A stretch of 64,000 nt of DNA from Dioscorea cayenensis subsp. rotundata (GCF_009730915.1 NC_052471.1:29236185-29300184); one strand, 5' to 3'; positions 1 to 18,240 are shown, counted from the stretch's first letter. Notes: generated by a model from the letters alone, not told the origin. Program-made: numbers and translations.

Positions 1-3000
1 ACAAATAAAGGAGAAGAAATTGGTGGTGCAATGCAGGATAGCCAAAGCAATTAACCATCCATTGGAAAATATGCTGTCAATAAACTAGGCTTGGGTCAAC
101 TACAAAAAACTACTCAACAGTAAGACCTAGTACATGCTCTCCAATTCAGACTCCTAGGCGAGCTATATAAATATTCAAATTCAGTGTCTAAGCATGGATA
201 TGTCCGACCAATTAAATTGTTCAGGAAAGGAGAAAGTACATGCAAGAAGTTTGTCAGATATAAATTACCAGGATCAGAATCATGTGGCCCTGGAGATGAC
301 TCTGGATGGTATTGAAGAGAAATGAGGTTAAGCTCACGACAGGCAAGACCAGCACAGCTGTTGTCATTCAGATTTCTATGTGTTACTTCAACACCAGCAG
401 GAAGTGATGCAGGGTCCACTGCATAATTGTGATTCTGCCAGATAAAGTAACATGTTAATCACAAGAAATTTTTAAATATCAGAAGATAAAATGCAGGCCC
501 TACGTTTATCAATAGAACAATGAAGCTCCAGCACAAAGAAAAATAAACACCGTTGTGAAGAGAAGTCACAAGAAATGCTTCATGGTAAAATTAGACTTGA
601 TATGTTTGCAAACAATGAAGAAAATCAACACTCACTCAGAAAAAACTAAAAGGGCTATATCATCATTCCTTGTCAAAATCATCATTACTTCTAAATTCGC
701 CAGTGATTCTGAGAAAGATACTACATTTTCAATTTAAGTATCCAATTTAAATACCTTACCATAATGCAAATGTCAAAACTAACTAATATCTCCCACATCA
801 GAACTTTAGATCTATGAAGTTTCAGCAAATAAACATCAAAAGAACAGGAAATTTAGCATCAACCTGTTAGTTTGTAAAAAGTATGGACCCGAAAAGAATT
901 AGTAACAAATGCTTAATATGGCTAACTAGGATTCATGAGCACCTGGGCACTAATCTCAACACGTCCATTCACATGGTTACCAACAGGATGATTTCCACCA
1001 TGATGACCAAACTTCATCTTAAAAGTCCTACCGCCCAATGCCTGGCCAATCAACTGGTGGCCCATACAAATTCCAAAGACTGGAACCTTCCCAATTATTT
1101 CCTTAACTGTTTGAACGGCATAAGGAACGGCAGCTGGATCACCAGGACCATTACTGAAAAGAACACCATCAGGCTTCAGATTCAGAGTCTCCGAAGCAGG
1201 CCAAGTCGAAGGAACAACTGTAATTCTGCATCCATATGCTGCCAAGCGCCTCAAAATATTATGCTTGATTCCAAAATCATATGCAACAACCTAGTTCAAA
1301 GTTATTTCAAAGGCATAAGTTTTTAATACAGAAGCATGCTTGACAGAAAAGAAAAAAAAAATGAACTTACATGGAAATTTTCAGAGTGGCTACATTCTTT
1401 ATTGAATTCCCATTCTGTATTGGTTTTCTCTATCCATTCATACGGAGCATCACATGAGACACCAGTAATCAGATCAACACCTGCAAGACAAAACAGTGAG
1501 TTCCGTATCTATTTCATAGCACATAACATAATTGTTCCAAATAAAAAATGCCCTGTAGATGCCCAGTGCTTAACCATCAAGTAATGATGCACAACTATTT
1601 CAAGCTGAGTGTGCCAATGGAAATGCCAAACCAACATTCAAACAGAAATACAATCACATGATAAACCAAGTACATGCAAACCAACTAACACAAGAAATAG
1701 ATGACTCTATCACAAAATTAAGTTGGAAACATCACAAATATGAACTAATATCAGCATATTTAAGGCACAATGTAAAGTCCCAGAAATCCATGGCTGCTCA
1801 ATAACTTTATTTGGATGTTCCATAATTCAAAATATGTAATCAGTGGGTACATGCATTAAGGAAGCTTTCAGGAGAAGAAACAAGTTCACAGGTTCAGAAT
1901 AAGATTACCCATGTAGAATAGTAAACAGTATTTGCAGACAGAGAAGATTCACACCTTGTACAACAACAGAAAAATAATCCAGGTATTAACGTATAACAAG
2001 CAAATGGAAATAGTTCTATCAGAGATTAGCTTAAGGCAAACCCATGAGTAGTATCAGCCATAAATATTTTAAGTGTATATTTGCCGTTCATAATTCAATG
2101 AAGCATGGAGAGAAGCATGCACTCAAAATTATTTAACAATCAAACTCTTACCGACAATTTTCCATTTACGGGCCAAATCTAATAGGTGCTCATCAGTGAG
2201 GGATTCTTCAGTACTTAGGACACCAATGAGGCTTCCATCTTGCCTTAATCTACGGGTTATCGCACGTGTGTCCACGTCATCTGTCCACTCTTAGGTATAG
2301 GTAAATGAAAGAGCCAACAATATCCTATAACAGAGTAAGAAAATCTAGGTTTAGAACTTACATATGCCCATGATGTTTCTTTTTGCCAAGTACTCACCAA
2401 GTGATTCTCTGCATCGCCAGTTTGAAGTACTTTGCACATGCATTTCAAAGAGGTGATAATACAATTGAGTGACTTAAATTAAAACAAAAGCATTAAGAAA
2501 AAAGTCTTCGATTTTTCTGCAACAGAAAAAACTGACAAATGTGAGCATACCAGATACTCAGGCTTCTGATAACTAAGCCAGCAAGAAAGCACTGCCTTGA
2601 TTCCTCATCATCTGTAATACAAGAATTCCTAATGGTAATGGGTAGTTATTGGAAATTTTCATTTTCCGAAGTTCCAAAATTAACTATTCAATACCAGGAT
2701 TGACACCAGTGTTTCCAATATGAGGATTTGTCATCAGCACAAACTGGCCAGCATAGCTAGGATCTGTTAATATTTCCTGATATCTGCAACCATTCTACTC
2801 GCATGTTAGGGCTTCGGCAGTGATGGCAAAATAACCATTCACCTGAAAAGTAATCACTTAAAACTACTCCCTCCGTTCCTTTTTATTTGTCATGGTTAAC
2901 TGAATCTCACATAACAGAAAACTTAGTTATTTCACAAAGTTTTATAAAAAAATAATTATCTTTCCAAAATTACCCCTAATTTATATCCTCACATTTCTCT

Positions 3001-4579
3001 CTCATATTTAATTCTAGAAAGAGAATTGAATAGAGTGTTAAGCGTAATTTTGCAAAAAAAAATAATAAATGCTTCATAATGTTAGAAAATGACAGATAAA
3101 AAGGAATATGGATTTGTGACAAATAAAAAGGAACTGAGGGAGTAATATGAAACAAACTGAGTAATGGCAGAAAATTAGCTAGGGTCAAGTGGGTCATGGA
3201 CAATAACAGATTTTTGACATATATCAATGAATGATCACTTATCGTTTACTTCTCAACCATGAGGATACATTAGATCAATTGGAAATATAATTATCCGATA
3301 TACATTTATAGAAAAAATGTATCAACAATGGCAACTAGAGTTCTTTAAAATGTATGAGTAAGTTGTACTGATTAACAGCTCCTTAATGGTGGCAAGCACA
3401 ACTATCAACTTTTCTTCCACCACTTAAAGTGATGTGTCGATCCCCTCTTCTTGGGTGCCACAACTCAAATTAACTATCCAATATTATTCTACTCTCATTG
3501 CTCAACTTCAGATGTAAACACATAAACTAAAAAATAAAAAGAAAGAGAACAAGGTAAGGTAACCCGGTCAGAGATGTATTAAACACCACTTCCCCAACTT
3601 GGGTGCCTGAAGCACCAAATGACTTGGCCCTCCAAATGGAACCATCTTCAAGCACAAGCCTAGCATCATTGGTTTTCCATGGCCTTTCCACTAAATCTGA
3701 AACTAAAGAAATATATCACAAGTCCAAAATTTTCTCTCTCAATGAGTGCTAATATATCAAAAATCAAGTTGAGTATACACACTGCTGTCCTACCATTTCT
3801 ATCAGAGTGGCCATGGACTGCGCCACTCGCTGCCTGCAATACAAAAACAGACAGGGTCAAAATGGCAACAACTGAAAGAAGTGAAAGGGAAAAAAAAAAA
3901 AAACATTAATAAAGAAGCCAAAAGCAAGTAAACCCTACTGTTGACAAACCAAAAATTAGCAAATTTGGCATAAGAAACAAATGACTTAGGATTGAAATAG
4001 TTAGAAAAATAGAAAAAGCTTGATAAACCTAAACAGAATCAAGCAAGCAAACACAGGAGCTCTATAATCCAGTAAAGCACCAAGTTTTTTTATTCATACT
4101 GAATCAAAAAAGAGAACCCTAAACCAAATGCGAGGCAAACACAAAAATCCCAAGAATCTACATCGAAACAGCAAGAAAAAAAAAAAAGAAAATTAACAAT
4201 AAAAGAACAAAAATCCTCTACCAAAACCGCAGAATGGAAATCAACAAGACTGCAAAAGAGAAAACACGAGACATTGAACAAAAACATGAATATTCCCTCA
4301 AGAACAAACGTTAAAACCAAGAACAAAGAGAAATCAGCAATAAAACAACTAAAAATCCCAATCCTAAAGAAGCAGGATAGAAATCAAGATGAGTGCAAAA
4401 GAGAAAATGCTCACCTGCGCTTTGAGACAGAGTCGGTGGGCATCTGGCGCTGGAATGGATGAAAAACTCGGCAAAAAGGAATGAGAGCTAGGGTTTTGGA
4501 GAGGCACTAGAGAAGAAGAGAGAAAGGATCCATCTCTAGGGATCGTAGTCGGTGAAGGGAATCGCAAGAAGGTCGCCAT
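1..4579 (-). CDS. carA: Carbamoyl-phosphate synthase small subunit (plastid), 3' end cut by window edge
   Basis: This is the glutamine-hydrolysing small subunit of carbamoyl-phosphate synthase. It passes ammonia to the large subunit to make carbamoyl phosphate for arginine and pyrimidine synthesis in plastids. I read ten minus-strand exons: 4415-4579, 3794-3833, 3564-3696, 2695-2783, 2551-2611, 2362-2429, 2152-2280, 1371-1480, 943-1290 and 269-434, all with GT-AG borders and joining in frame to about 436 aa. The start at 4579 opens a Ser/Pro-rich stretch of about 55 aa that looks like a chloroplast transit peptide. The N-terminal CPSase domain includes [15 protein letters not shown] and [13 protein letters not shown]. 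The class I glutamine amidotransferase domain shows [15 protein letters not shown] (nucleophile Cys) and [12 protein letters not shown] (catalytic His). The exon at 269 ends one base into a codon, and no plausible last exon is visible in 1-268, so the final residues probably lie outside the window. An upstream ATG at 4618 is in frame but gives a weaker transit-peptide start. Confidence 0.95.
2867..3142. mobile_element. Stowaway-type MITE in an intron of the carA gene
   Basis: A 276-bp element with terminal inverted repeats. The left end reads CTCCCTCCGTTCCTTTTTAT and the right end is its near-perfect reverse complement (CAAATAAAAAGGAACTGAGG then GAG). It is flanked by TA on both sides (2865-2866 and 3143-3144). 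The CTCCCTCCGT start, TA target duplication, AT-rich interior and lack of coding sequence are typical of Stowaway (Tc1/mariner-derived) MITEs. It sits in the intron between the exons at 2695-2783 and 3564-3696 and leaves the splice sites untouched. Confidence 0.88.
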
Positions 4580-4650
4580 TAGAGAGACTCTGAGAGTGAG
4601 AGAGAGAGAGAGATTCAAGAAGGGTTTTGATGGAAAAATTGAGAATATAT

Positions 4651-4663
4651 CTCTATTTATATG
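4651..4663 (-). promoter_or_regulatory. Putative TATA box of the carbamoyl-phosphate synthase gene
   Basis: The minus strand reads CATATAAATAGAG, a good plant TATA box, about 70-85 nt upstream of the chosen start codon. The transcribed leader would then contain the GA-rich stretch at 4590-4612. The position is inferred from the motif alone. Confidence 0.45.
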
Positions 4664-4679
4664 TAAATATTTGAGAATA

Positions 4680-6595
4680 TTAAATTTATTTTTTATATTT
4701 CTTCTTTAGTAATATTAGACGGTAAAATGGTTGTTAGCCCAGTGGCATTAGCTCTACTGTAAAAATATCCGTGATATTAACAGGTATTATTGGCTCTAGA
4801 GTAAAGCCAATAAAGCAATTGTTTTAGAACCCTACATTTTTATTTTTTTTTATTTTATATGGTGTACTGTAAATTAATAAAAAAGATAAGTAAATAAAAT
4901 AGTGATTAAAATAGAAATATATAAATAATAAAAATAGGAACATAAAATAATTTTTAGTCCTTTGTATTATATTCCCTGTATAAAATATTTGTGTTTTTAC
5001 CTTTGGTATTAAATTCCCTATATAAGATATTTGCATTTTTATCTAAAGTTGCTTTTGATACTTCACTATGGGGATGTTGTGATAGAATTTGATTGATGGA
5101 AAAGTAATTCCTTTAAAAAAATATAACAATTATTTATTGTATATGCGTTGAAAATTTTAATTAAATTAATGAGAAAATAAGATTTTTATGAGTTTGGTAT
5201 TAAAAGATATTTTTAAAAAAAAATTTGACATAATGACAGAAATACCCTCACATATGCATACCCTCGCATGTTTGACATAAAAAAATAAGTTTAAATCTCA
5301 GCTCAATAAATTAAGAGTACAAATGTATTGGGTGATAACTCCATATTTGTGCATAGTGACTTACACTTATTTTATATTCACATTTCATAAAAAAAATTAA
5401 AATTAAAATTAAAATAAAATAAAAATGCACTTCAAACTAGGGTCACTCTATTAAATTTAGGTCTCATAGGTCTTCAGTTGGGTCCATAACCTTAAAAATA
5501 ATTGTTCCCAACACCGGAAGATATGTACAAAAAGTTCAGATTGTGTTTAATAGTCAACATGAAATACACCAGCTTAAGCCTTTTTAATCCTGGGTTAGCC
5601 AATGATAATTTTGTAATTAAGATAATAAAAAAATATATAGGTATTTTTAAAATAAAAAATGGATCTCAAAGACAATTTTTTTTACTCTCTAATATGAGCT
5701 TGTTTGCTTGTAAAATAAATGAAAACAATTATTTCAGTATTTCTTTTTTTTTTTCAAAAAGGACAAATACTGTCACATAAAAAGGGTTATCAAAAAATAA
5801 ATAAGTATAATAATACACTAATTATAATAGCTTAATTGATCTTTTTAAAATTTATTAACTCGACTAATGTAACATAGAATGATTGACGTCCTACTACGTG
5901 CATGCAAGCCCATAATATTTTTAAGAATTAAACCAACTAAACCAAGCTAATAAATCTCTTGTCATACGACTCTCTAGAAGAAAGTATTACACAATATTAC
6001 AACATATATTATCAACCAAGGGATTCATCCACTGCATTGAATAATTGTTGTTAAAAAAAAAATTAATTTTTAAGTATTCACCTATTAAATTATTTTGATT
6101 TTGTTTTTCTTTTTTGGTTACATTGATGTTACAAATATATTATAGATTTTATTAATATTTCTAAAAAAAACACATGCCCCAGAATTTTCACATCAACATG
6201 CAAAACACTACGTAGCTAAGGCATTGTTTTTAAGATTAAAGGCCTTCAAAAATCACACAATAAAAATAGCATATAGCTTGTCTTTACATCCAAAATGCTC
6301 CCATACAAAACAATCACAAAATGACATATCTTTTTTGTTTTTTTTAATGGCAAAAATATATAATTTACATGGGAGCAATAATACATTTATCTGGCAAAAA
6401 GAATAAATTGAATACATTTTATAAGGGCAAAAGAGTAATTCACACACCTATACTATTCACTCTGGTTGTAGGGACTGAATTGAATGAAGACCACATGAAG
6501 AGTTGAAAGAAGCACTTTTGAACTATATTTTGCTGCAACTGCACAAGAGCTCCTGAACATGGTTTTGGACAATTAAGGGTTCAAAACCTCGAACT
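4680..6595. other. AT-rich intergenic DNA between carA and the Raf-like kinase gene
   Basis: About 1.9 kb with long A/T runs and no ORF resembling a known protein. The longest open frames (60-92 codons) are low-complexity Lys/Asn/Phe/Ile-rich strings expected by chance in AT-rich DNA. It should hold the carA promoter (high-coordinate side of that gene) and the kinase 3'UTR and polyadenylation region (just below 6596). I see no transposon ends, tRNA or other structured RNA here. Confidence 0.6.
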
Positions 6596-12260
<5,665 letters not shown>

Positions 12261-12279
12261 TGTCCAAATTAGAATTTAG

Positions 12280-13460
12280 TCATAACTACATCACCAAACA
12301 CAACAAAGCTGCCAGCCATCAGAAGACTTCAAGAACCACATCCTTCAATCTCTTCAATTCCTGGACATGTACCTGTTGTTCCAATCCATCAGCAGCACTT
12401 TCACACTTCCCTGAAAGTGCAGTTTAAGCTTCCAAAGTCACCCACAAGTACTCAGGCAATGTGATTGTAAACCTTTCAGAATGACCATACCTTTGGTGAG
12501 TTCTGGCCATTCGAAATTAGATCAAAATTTAAAATTAGGCATATAGAAAGGTGATAAAAGGTAAACAAAGGCAAGGAAAATAGTGAGGATAAACTTTTCG
12601 AGAGCAACAAAATAAAACAATTTGTAGTCAATTAAGCTTTGTATACCTTGAAAAGCTCATCACTGCACAGCAAGAGCAGAAGTACATGACTGATAACATT
12701 TGTGCCATTGATAACCAAAAGATGTGTTAGAAACCCAACCCGAAAAAAAAAGAGGAGACAAATTTACAGCGTTTAATGCAATTTTATGGGAATTCAAGAA
12801 TTATGGAAAGAGAATGCCAAAAAGTAATCCATTTTGTGATACTAATTTTGAAGGTCTTTACATCCAAAAGCTCTTATTTATAGAAATCTAACAATCTCTT
12901 AAAAATTAAAGTAAACATTGATGAATTCATAAGCCCTAACCAATCTAACAATCAAATGCACAAGTTCCAGGGAATTAAAAGACAACAATCAAACACCCAA
13001 GATCACAAAATTGAGTTTTTTTTCTACATGTTTCTAAATCATTCCCAGCAAAACCATCCAAATCCAAAACACAGATCTTAATTCATTCGAAATACGACCA
13101 AATTACAAATCACCAACACAAAACAAAACAAATCCATCGGAAATCACAACAAAAATCTCAAACAAACGACAATGAACTGAATTACATCGCAAAAAAAAAA
13201 TGGAGAACAATTCTCAGTACAACAAACACATCAAGATCAATCACACGATCCAAAACAGATACAAAAACTCCGATCCCAATTCACAAGATCAAAGCTAAAC
13301 AAAACTAAACCACACCAAATTCCTCCAAAAACACAGAGATAGAGAAAAGAGATCATTGAAACACACCTGAAACCCTCGTTTTGCAGCAAATCAATGGGAG
13401 AATAGCGAGGGTTTTCGAGATGGATTCGGAGAAGAAGAGAAGGATGCTCGGATTCCGCAA
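12280..13460 (-). other. 5' leader region of the Raf-like kinase gene (non-coding exons and intron)
   Basis: Just upstream of the kinase start codon the minus strand has no long ORF. A plausible first non-coding exon lies at about 13368-13440: GAGGGTTTCAG followed by the donor GTGTGTTTC. This suggests a 5'UTR interrupted by one or more introns, as is common in large plant kinase genes. The exact exon borders between 12280 and 13367 cannot be fixed without transcripts. No clear TATA box is visible above 13460, where the sequence becomes poly(A/T). Confidence 0.5.
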
Positions 13461-14367
13461 ACGAGATGTTTGTTTTTTTAGAGAAATTTTAATGAAAATT
13501 TTCGATTTTAAATTTTTAATTTTTTTAAAAAGTTTCACATTTTTTTAATAATTTATTATTATTTATTTATTTTAATTACTTAAAAAAAAAATATGGTTTT
13601 GAGGCTCTAATGTAGGCCTTCTAGCGGAGGGCATAAGCGGCACCATTTATTTATTTATTTATTTATTATTTATTTATTTATTTATTATTTATTTATTTAT
13701 TTATTTTTAATATGTAAATATCTGAAAAAATTTGTTTTATCTGTTTTTTTTTGTTTTATTAATGCTATTTTTTAAAAATATTTTTAGTTATGGTATTTGT
13801 GTTACTGATGCCAGATGCCATTCATGCTATTCTTTATATATATATATATATATATATGATTTTTTTTTTACTTTTTGTAAATATCTGAATTTTTTTGGGT
13901 ATATTTGTTTGTTTCTTTAAATTTTTATTTTTCTTATTTGTAAAAAAAAATAGTTATGGTATATATGTTTTTTTTCTATATATATATATATATATATATA
14001 TCTTGTTTTTGGTATTAAATATGCGAAATTTATGGTATATTTGTCTCTGATTTTAAAATTTTATTTATGAATTTAATGAAAATAGTAGATTCACATCACC
14101 GTTTTCATGAAAAATATTTAAATTTAACAAAAAACAAAAAATTGAGGACATTATTTGGTGTTTTATATTTCTCATTTTGAGAATTTAGATAAAGATAATA
14201 TAATTGATACGTATTACGTCATAAAAAAATAAAGAAGATAAATAAAGAGCAACTTATAAAAGTTTGAAAAGCAATTTATTTAAAATTTTTTGAATAAAGT
14301 TGAGAGTGACGTTCATTGATGACGATACGTTGCATGGCTATGGATTAATTAAATACAATGGCTTAGG

Positions 14368-14400
<33 letters not shown>
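13461..14400. other. AT-rich intergenic DNA with microsatellites
   Basis: No gene seen. It contains a TTTA/TTATT microsatellite at about 13645-13710, two TA-dinucleotide runs at about 13833-13857 and 13977-14001, and an ATT/TTA run near 14370-14397. The surrounding bases are almost entirely A and T. It could include the kinase promoter at its low end. Confidence 0.7.
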
Positions 14401-14409
14401 TGAATTTGG

Positions 14410-14860
14410 GGTTGTGACCTGTACCGAACCAGATTAGTCTCACATCGGCTAATTGATAGAGAATCCATATGCATATAAATTGAGAGCAATTCTCCGTATT
14501 AGACCTATCTTTTGGGGTACGAGTCTACTTTTGTGTGCAACATTTAATGTTTTTTTTTTAAAAAGTACCACGTGGAGCCCAAACTGGGGCTCAGGGGATT
14601 TGCTAGCTTTGTGCGGGGTCGGCTTGGTCTATATATGAATAACATCATGGGCCCTAGATGAACTTAGGCTTAGCTGATGTCTAGATTGGTTGGCTTTGCA
14701 TTAGAATCTGAAAAAAATGTCAGGTATAAATTGAGGGTGCCATGTAATGAACCTAGAATTAGTCCCACATTGGTTGAATGACCGAGATACCTTGTACATA
14801 TATGTTGTGGGTAACTCTCCTGCTTAGCCAGTCTTTTAAGGGGTGGATCCACCATCATGT
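14410..14860. repeat. Pair of LTR/TRIM-like boxes about 320 bp apart
   Basis: Two related stretches lie in the same orientation. Around 14430-14530: ATTAGTCTCACATCGGCTAA, then CATATAAATTGAGAGCAATTC and later CCTATCTTTTGGGG. Around 14755-14840: ATTAGTCCCACATTGGTTGA, then GTACATATATG, GGTAACTCTCC and CAGTCTTTTAAGGGG. The motif 'agtcccacatcggctagttgag...' recurs in plant LTR-retroelement remnants. I infer a decayed non-coding LTR element (LTR-internal-LTR). No clear TG...CA ends or target duplication could be fixed. Confidence 0.4.
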
Positions 14861-14869
14861 ACTAGAGAA

Positions 14870-15692
14870 CTCTAATATTTTTTTTATTTTAATTAATCAA
14901 AATAATGAGATAAATTTTATATAGACTAAACATAAAATATTTTCCAATAATAATACTATGATATAAAAAGATTACTTTTAACATATAATAATTACGAAAT
15001 GTAACTTTTCTTGTAATATACCAAGATATTAAGTACATTCTGATACAAACAGAGATTTTTTCTAATATCAAATATATTTTGTTATTTTTTATAAAGCCAA
15101 CAAACATTGGCTAATATCTTTAGCGCGCATGAATTACTACTTTGAAAACACGTCTATCAAAGGACATGTGTGAGCTAATGCCTTGAATGCGCCCTCACTC
15201 CGTGGACGTGCATGAGAGGAAGGGGTGCAACATTATCCGTAAGTTGATTCCTCCAATGAAGATTCAAACATTTATCACTCTGTACATCACACAAAGGACT
15301 CTTGTTAAGGCCTTTAACTACCTTGAATATTTAGATTTTGTCGTTGAAAAAAATTATGGATATTCATATTATCTAACATCCAATAGAGTCCACTATTCTA
15401 ATTTTTTTTATAAAAAAGTTTTTTTTCCCTTTACAATTTAGTGGAGAGAAAAGCAAGAAAATGGCTTATAAATAAAAAAGAAAAGTGGATAGTGAGACAT
15501 TTGATTAACCACCTCCAATGGTTGTTAATTTTTTTTTTCAATTCATCATGGCTATTTGACAAAAAAATAAATAAATGAAATTTATAATTTTTTTAGGAAA
15601 GTATTTAATAGTCCCCAAGAAGTTTGCACTTTCCCTATTAGTCCCTACTAGTTTCCCATTTCCTTGAAAGTTCCTCTTTTATTCCGCTTTTC
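14870..15692. other. AT-rich intergenic DNA, nothing recognised
   Basis: No supported gene or RNA. An 84-codon plus-strand frame near 15187-15441 (MRPHSVDVHERKGC...) matches no family I recognise and ends in Phe/Lys-rich low-complexity sequence. Confidence 0.6.
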
Positions 15693-15895
15693 AATGACTT
15701 AGGTGAAGTTAGATAGGTGAAGTAAGTGTATTTCACCATTGACATTGTGACACGTATCCCAAATATGTATAAAAATATAATAACTTTTCTATAATATCCT
15801 TACTTTTTTTAAAAAACTACTCATCTCATGTCACGTGTCAAACATCCAATGGTGAACTACACTAACTACACCTATCTAACTTCACCTAAGTCATT
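15693..15895. mobile_element. 203-bp inverted-repeat MITE
   Basis: The two ends are inverted copies. The left end reads AATGACTTAGGTGAAGTTAG continuing ATAGGTG, and the right end is its exact reverse complement over 27 bp. Weaker inverted similarity then runs to about 65 bp per arm (TTCACCATTG ... GACACGT). The centre is about 70 bp of AT-rich sequence with no coding capacity. Long near-perfect arms suggest a fold-back or MULE-type MITE. A 9-10 bp target duplication is not convincing (TTCCGCTTTT on the left, TTCCCTTTCT on the right, not exactly abutting), so the superfamily is uncertain. Confidence 0.75.
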
Positions 15896-15936
15896 CCCTT
15901 TCTTTTTCAGTCCAAATTCCACAAACAATGTGAAAT

Positions 15937-16240
15937 ATGGGGTTCAGTGGCAATGAAAATTACCAAAATACCCAACTGAATAGAGAAAATTCTCCAGCCG
16001 CGCGAAATGACGAGATTACCCTCTATCTTCTATTTATTTTGCTTATTTATTATTTATTATTTATTATTTATTCTTCTTCTTTTTTATTTTTTATTTATTA
16101 TTTATTAATATTATTCTTATTTTATTTAATTATTATTATTATCATTTATTATTTATTTATATATATATATATATTTATGATTATTATTATTCTTATTTAT
16201 TATTTATTATTTATTATTTATTCTTCTGTGGGTAAAATCT
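15937..16240. repeat. TTTATTA/TTATTATT low-complexity tract
   Basis: About 220 bp of the stretch is an imperfect array of TTTAT, TTATTA and TTCTT units. An apparent 127-codon plus-strand ORF here translates to Leu/Ile/Tyr repeats and is an artefact of the repeat. Confidence 0.8.
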
Positions 16241-16319
16241 TTATTTCAACATATAAAAATTTCCACAAATACAAATCTATAACAATGGAAACACATATGC
16301 ATAGAAAAATAAAACAATA

Positions 16320-17135
16320 AATCGTATATCACACAAGTACAATTATAACTACACAGAAACAAACATAATAAAACATGAACTAACAAAATTACACATAAAG
16401 AAACATACTTACACAGGAACACTATATACTACACAAGAGCATATAACATTACATAGAAACACATGTTATTACACAGGAAACACATAAAGTATAGATACAC
16501 CTACATGTAAAACATACACGTAGACAGTACAAAACTTCAAAATAGATAAAATAACTGCATAAATGATTTTTGGTTGTTAGTCATCAATAACTGTATTACA
16601 AGACACTGTTGTGATCGTCAACCACTTCGTAAGTGTCATCGATTGATTGACCCAACTGCAAAAACCGACTGTCTTCGACAATTTTTTCAAGTTTTTTGCG
16701 TATCTCAGGGCAAAAGTATGTATCCCACCTGGCCGACACTTCGCACCGCTCAGCTAGCATGTTTATAAGTTTAAACATGCGCATTAATATACGCGAATCT
16801 AATTAAAGTTGGTAATTTATATAAACAATTAGTGTTACATACAAATCTATAATAATACATAGTAATGTACGATTTTACGCATTAACTATATTTACTACAC
16901 ATATAGTGATAATATTACACATGAACGTAATATCGTACACACAAACCTAAAATAATACATAGGAATATACTATTTTACATATTAACATTAGGTAGTACAC
17001 ATGTATGAAAAGTATTACACATTAACAATTTTATCTACACATGACCGTCTAGTACTAAATAGGAACAAATGAGTTTACACACTAACGAAAAATTTTACAC
17101 ACTAACGTTTACTAATACACAGAAAAACACTAAAC
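16320..17135. repeat. Degenerate 'TTACACAnGAAC' short-period repeats
   Basis: Motifs such as ACACATAAAG, TTACACAGGAAC, ATTACACAGGAAACAC, ACATTAACATTAG and TACACATGTATG recur every roughly 18-30 bp through 16320-16560 and 16800-17135. The same motif family returns at about 17945-18115. The repeats flank the MULE transposase remnant on both sides and look like a diverged minisatellite. Confidence 0.5.
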
Positions 17136-18240
17136 TGTAGATTTAATCTAACCTTATAGAATCGACCATGCTCATTACATGTAGATGTCTTACCTCAATG
17201 ATTATTGAAAGACTCCACTACATTCGAGTATATCTTGCACCAACATATACCCTTGAACAAATAGTTAGACCAATGATCAACGTCGGATTTTTGTAACAAC
17301 CAAGCGTGTGCATCAGTCGAAGTAGATGCAAGTTCATTGACTATATCATCGACCTCCTTAGATGTGTACATATACGCAATTTTCATGAATAGTGCCTAAT
17401 ATTGTTCTTTCAATGCTTTCCTAAGTCTGCCATTAGCCTTCGAGAAGTTGGCCTCCAAATGGCGCAGACAATAACTATACGGCTATGTAAAGAAGACTCT
17501 TGCAACTGCGTTCACAAGACCCTTGGATCGATCCAAGATGAACGTAATAACTTTTACACAGTCGTCTTGACCATACAATGCATCCCCGAGAGTAGTAAGA
17601 AACCAAGTCTAAATCTTATTTGTTTCATTGTCAACTGCAGAGAATGCTACATAGAAGATACCCTCATTGTCATCTTTACCGGTTGCACCCAATGGAATCC
17701 CGATGTACTTACCAAGAAATGATTTCCGTCAACAAAAAGTAATGGCCTGTACCCCTACTTGAACCCCAACAAACAAGCCCAAAATGAGAAGAACACATGT
17801 TTAAATTGCTCAACATCATTCTCAATGATGGCAATACTAAGCGCTCTACCGAGAGGATGTTGGGACAGAAAAGTCTCGACATCGATATTCATGCTTGCTG
17901 AGAAGGAGTCCCTGCATGACAATGCATAATATAGATAATATCGGTAATAATGTTTATTACACACCAAACTTAAAAACTACACAGAAATGAATAATATTAC
18001 ACATGAATGCATAATACTACACAGAAAGTACTGATATTACACAGCAAGTACTTTTACTATAGGAAACACATAAAGCTAATTTAATACACATAAAAGCATT
18101 TAATTACACAGAAACATGCAAATTAAAGGTAATTGACACTCGATTTGGCAAAGCGTTTTGTACGAGTAAGGTATCAAGAACTTCACCCTTACCCGAGAAA
18201 CGTCTAGTGCACACTACTCACATATGTTATCCATTACAGT
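16570..18240 (-). pseudogene. Decayed Mutator-like (MuDR-type) transposase
   Basis: Read on the minus strand from about 17970 down, the translation gives fragments typical of plant MULE transposases: GYRPLLFVDGNHF, GATGKDDNEGIFYVAFSAVD, WTWFLTTLGDAL, ILDRSKGLVNAV, YSYCLRHLEANF and then WSNYLFKGICW...YSNVVESFNN. These match the DDE-type core (DGTHLKG...A.D.N....PLAFAVVD...W.WFL, ISD...GL..A, H..RHL..N). Several in-frame stops interrupt it (for example in the IWTWFL and VFFTAIYSY regions) along with frame changes, so it is a relic. No clear terminal inverted repeats were found. The flanks carry an unusual short-period repeat. Confidence 0.75.

Noticed and set aside
883..1326. 147-codon plus-strand open frame
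   Set aside because: It is antisense to the conserved glutamine-amidotransferase exon of the carA gene (943-1290), and its own translation matches nothing.
15937..16320. 127-codon plus-strand open frame
   Set aside because: Its translation is Leu/Ile/Tyr repeats from a TTTATTA low-complexity tract.
16320..18115. Considered as a CRISPR-like array because of repeated short motifs
   Set aside because: Motifs are degenerate and irregularly spaced with no constant repeat or spacer length, and the DNA is plant nuclear.
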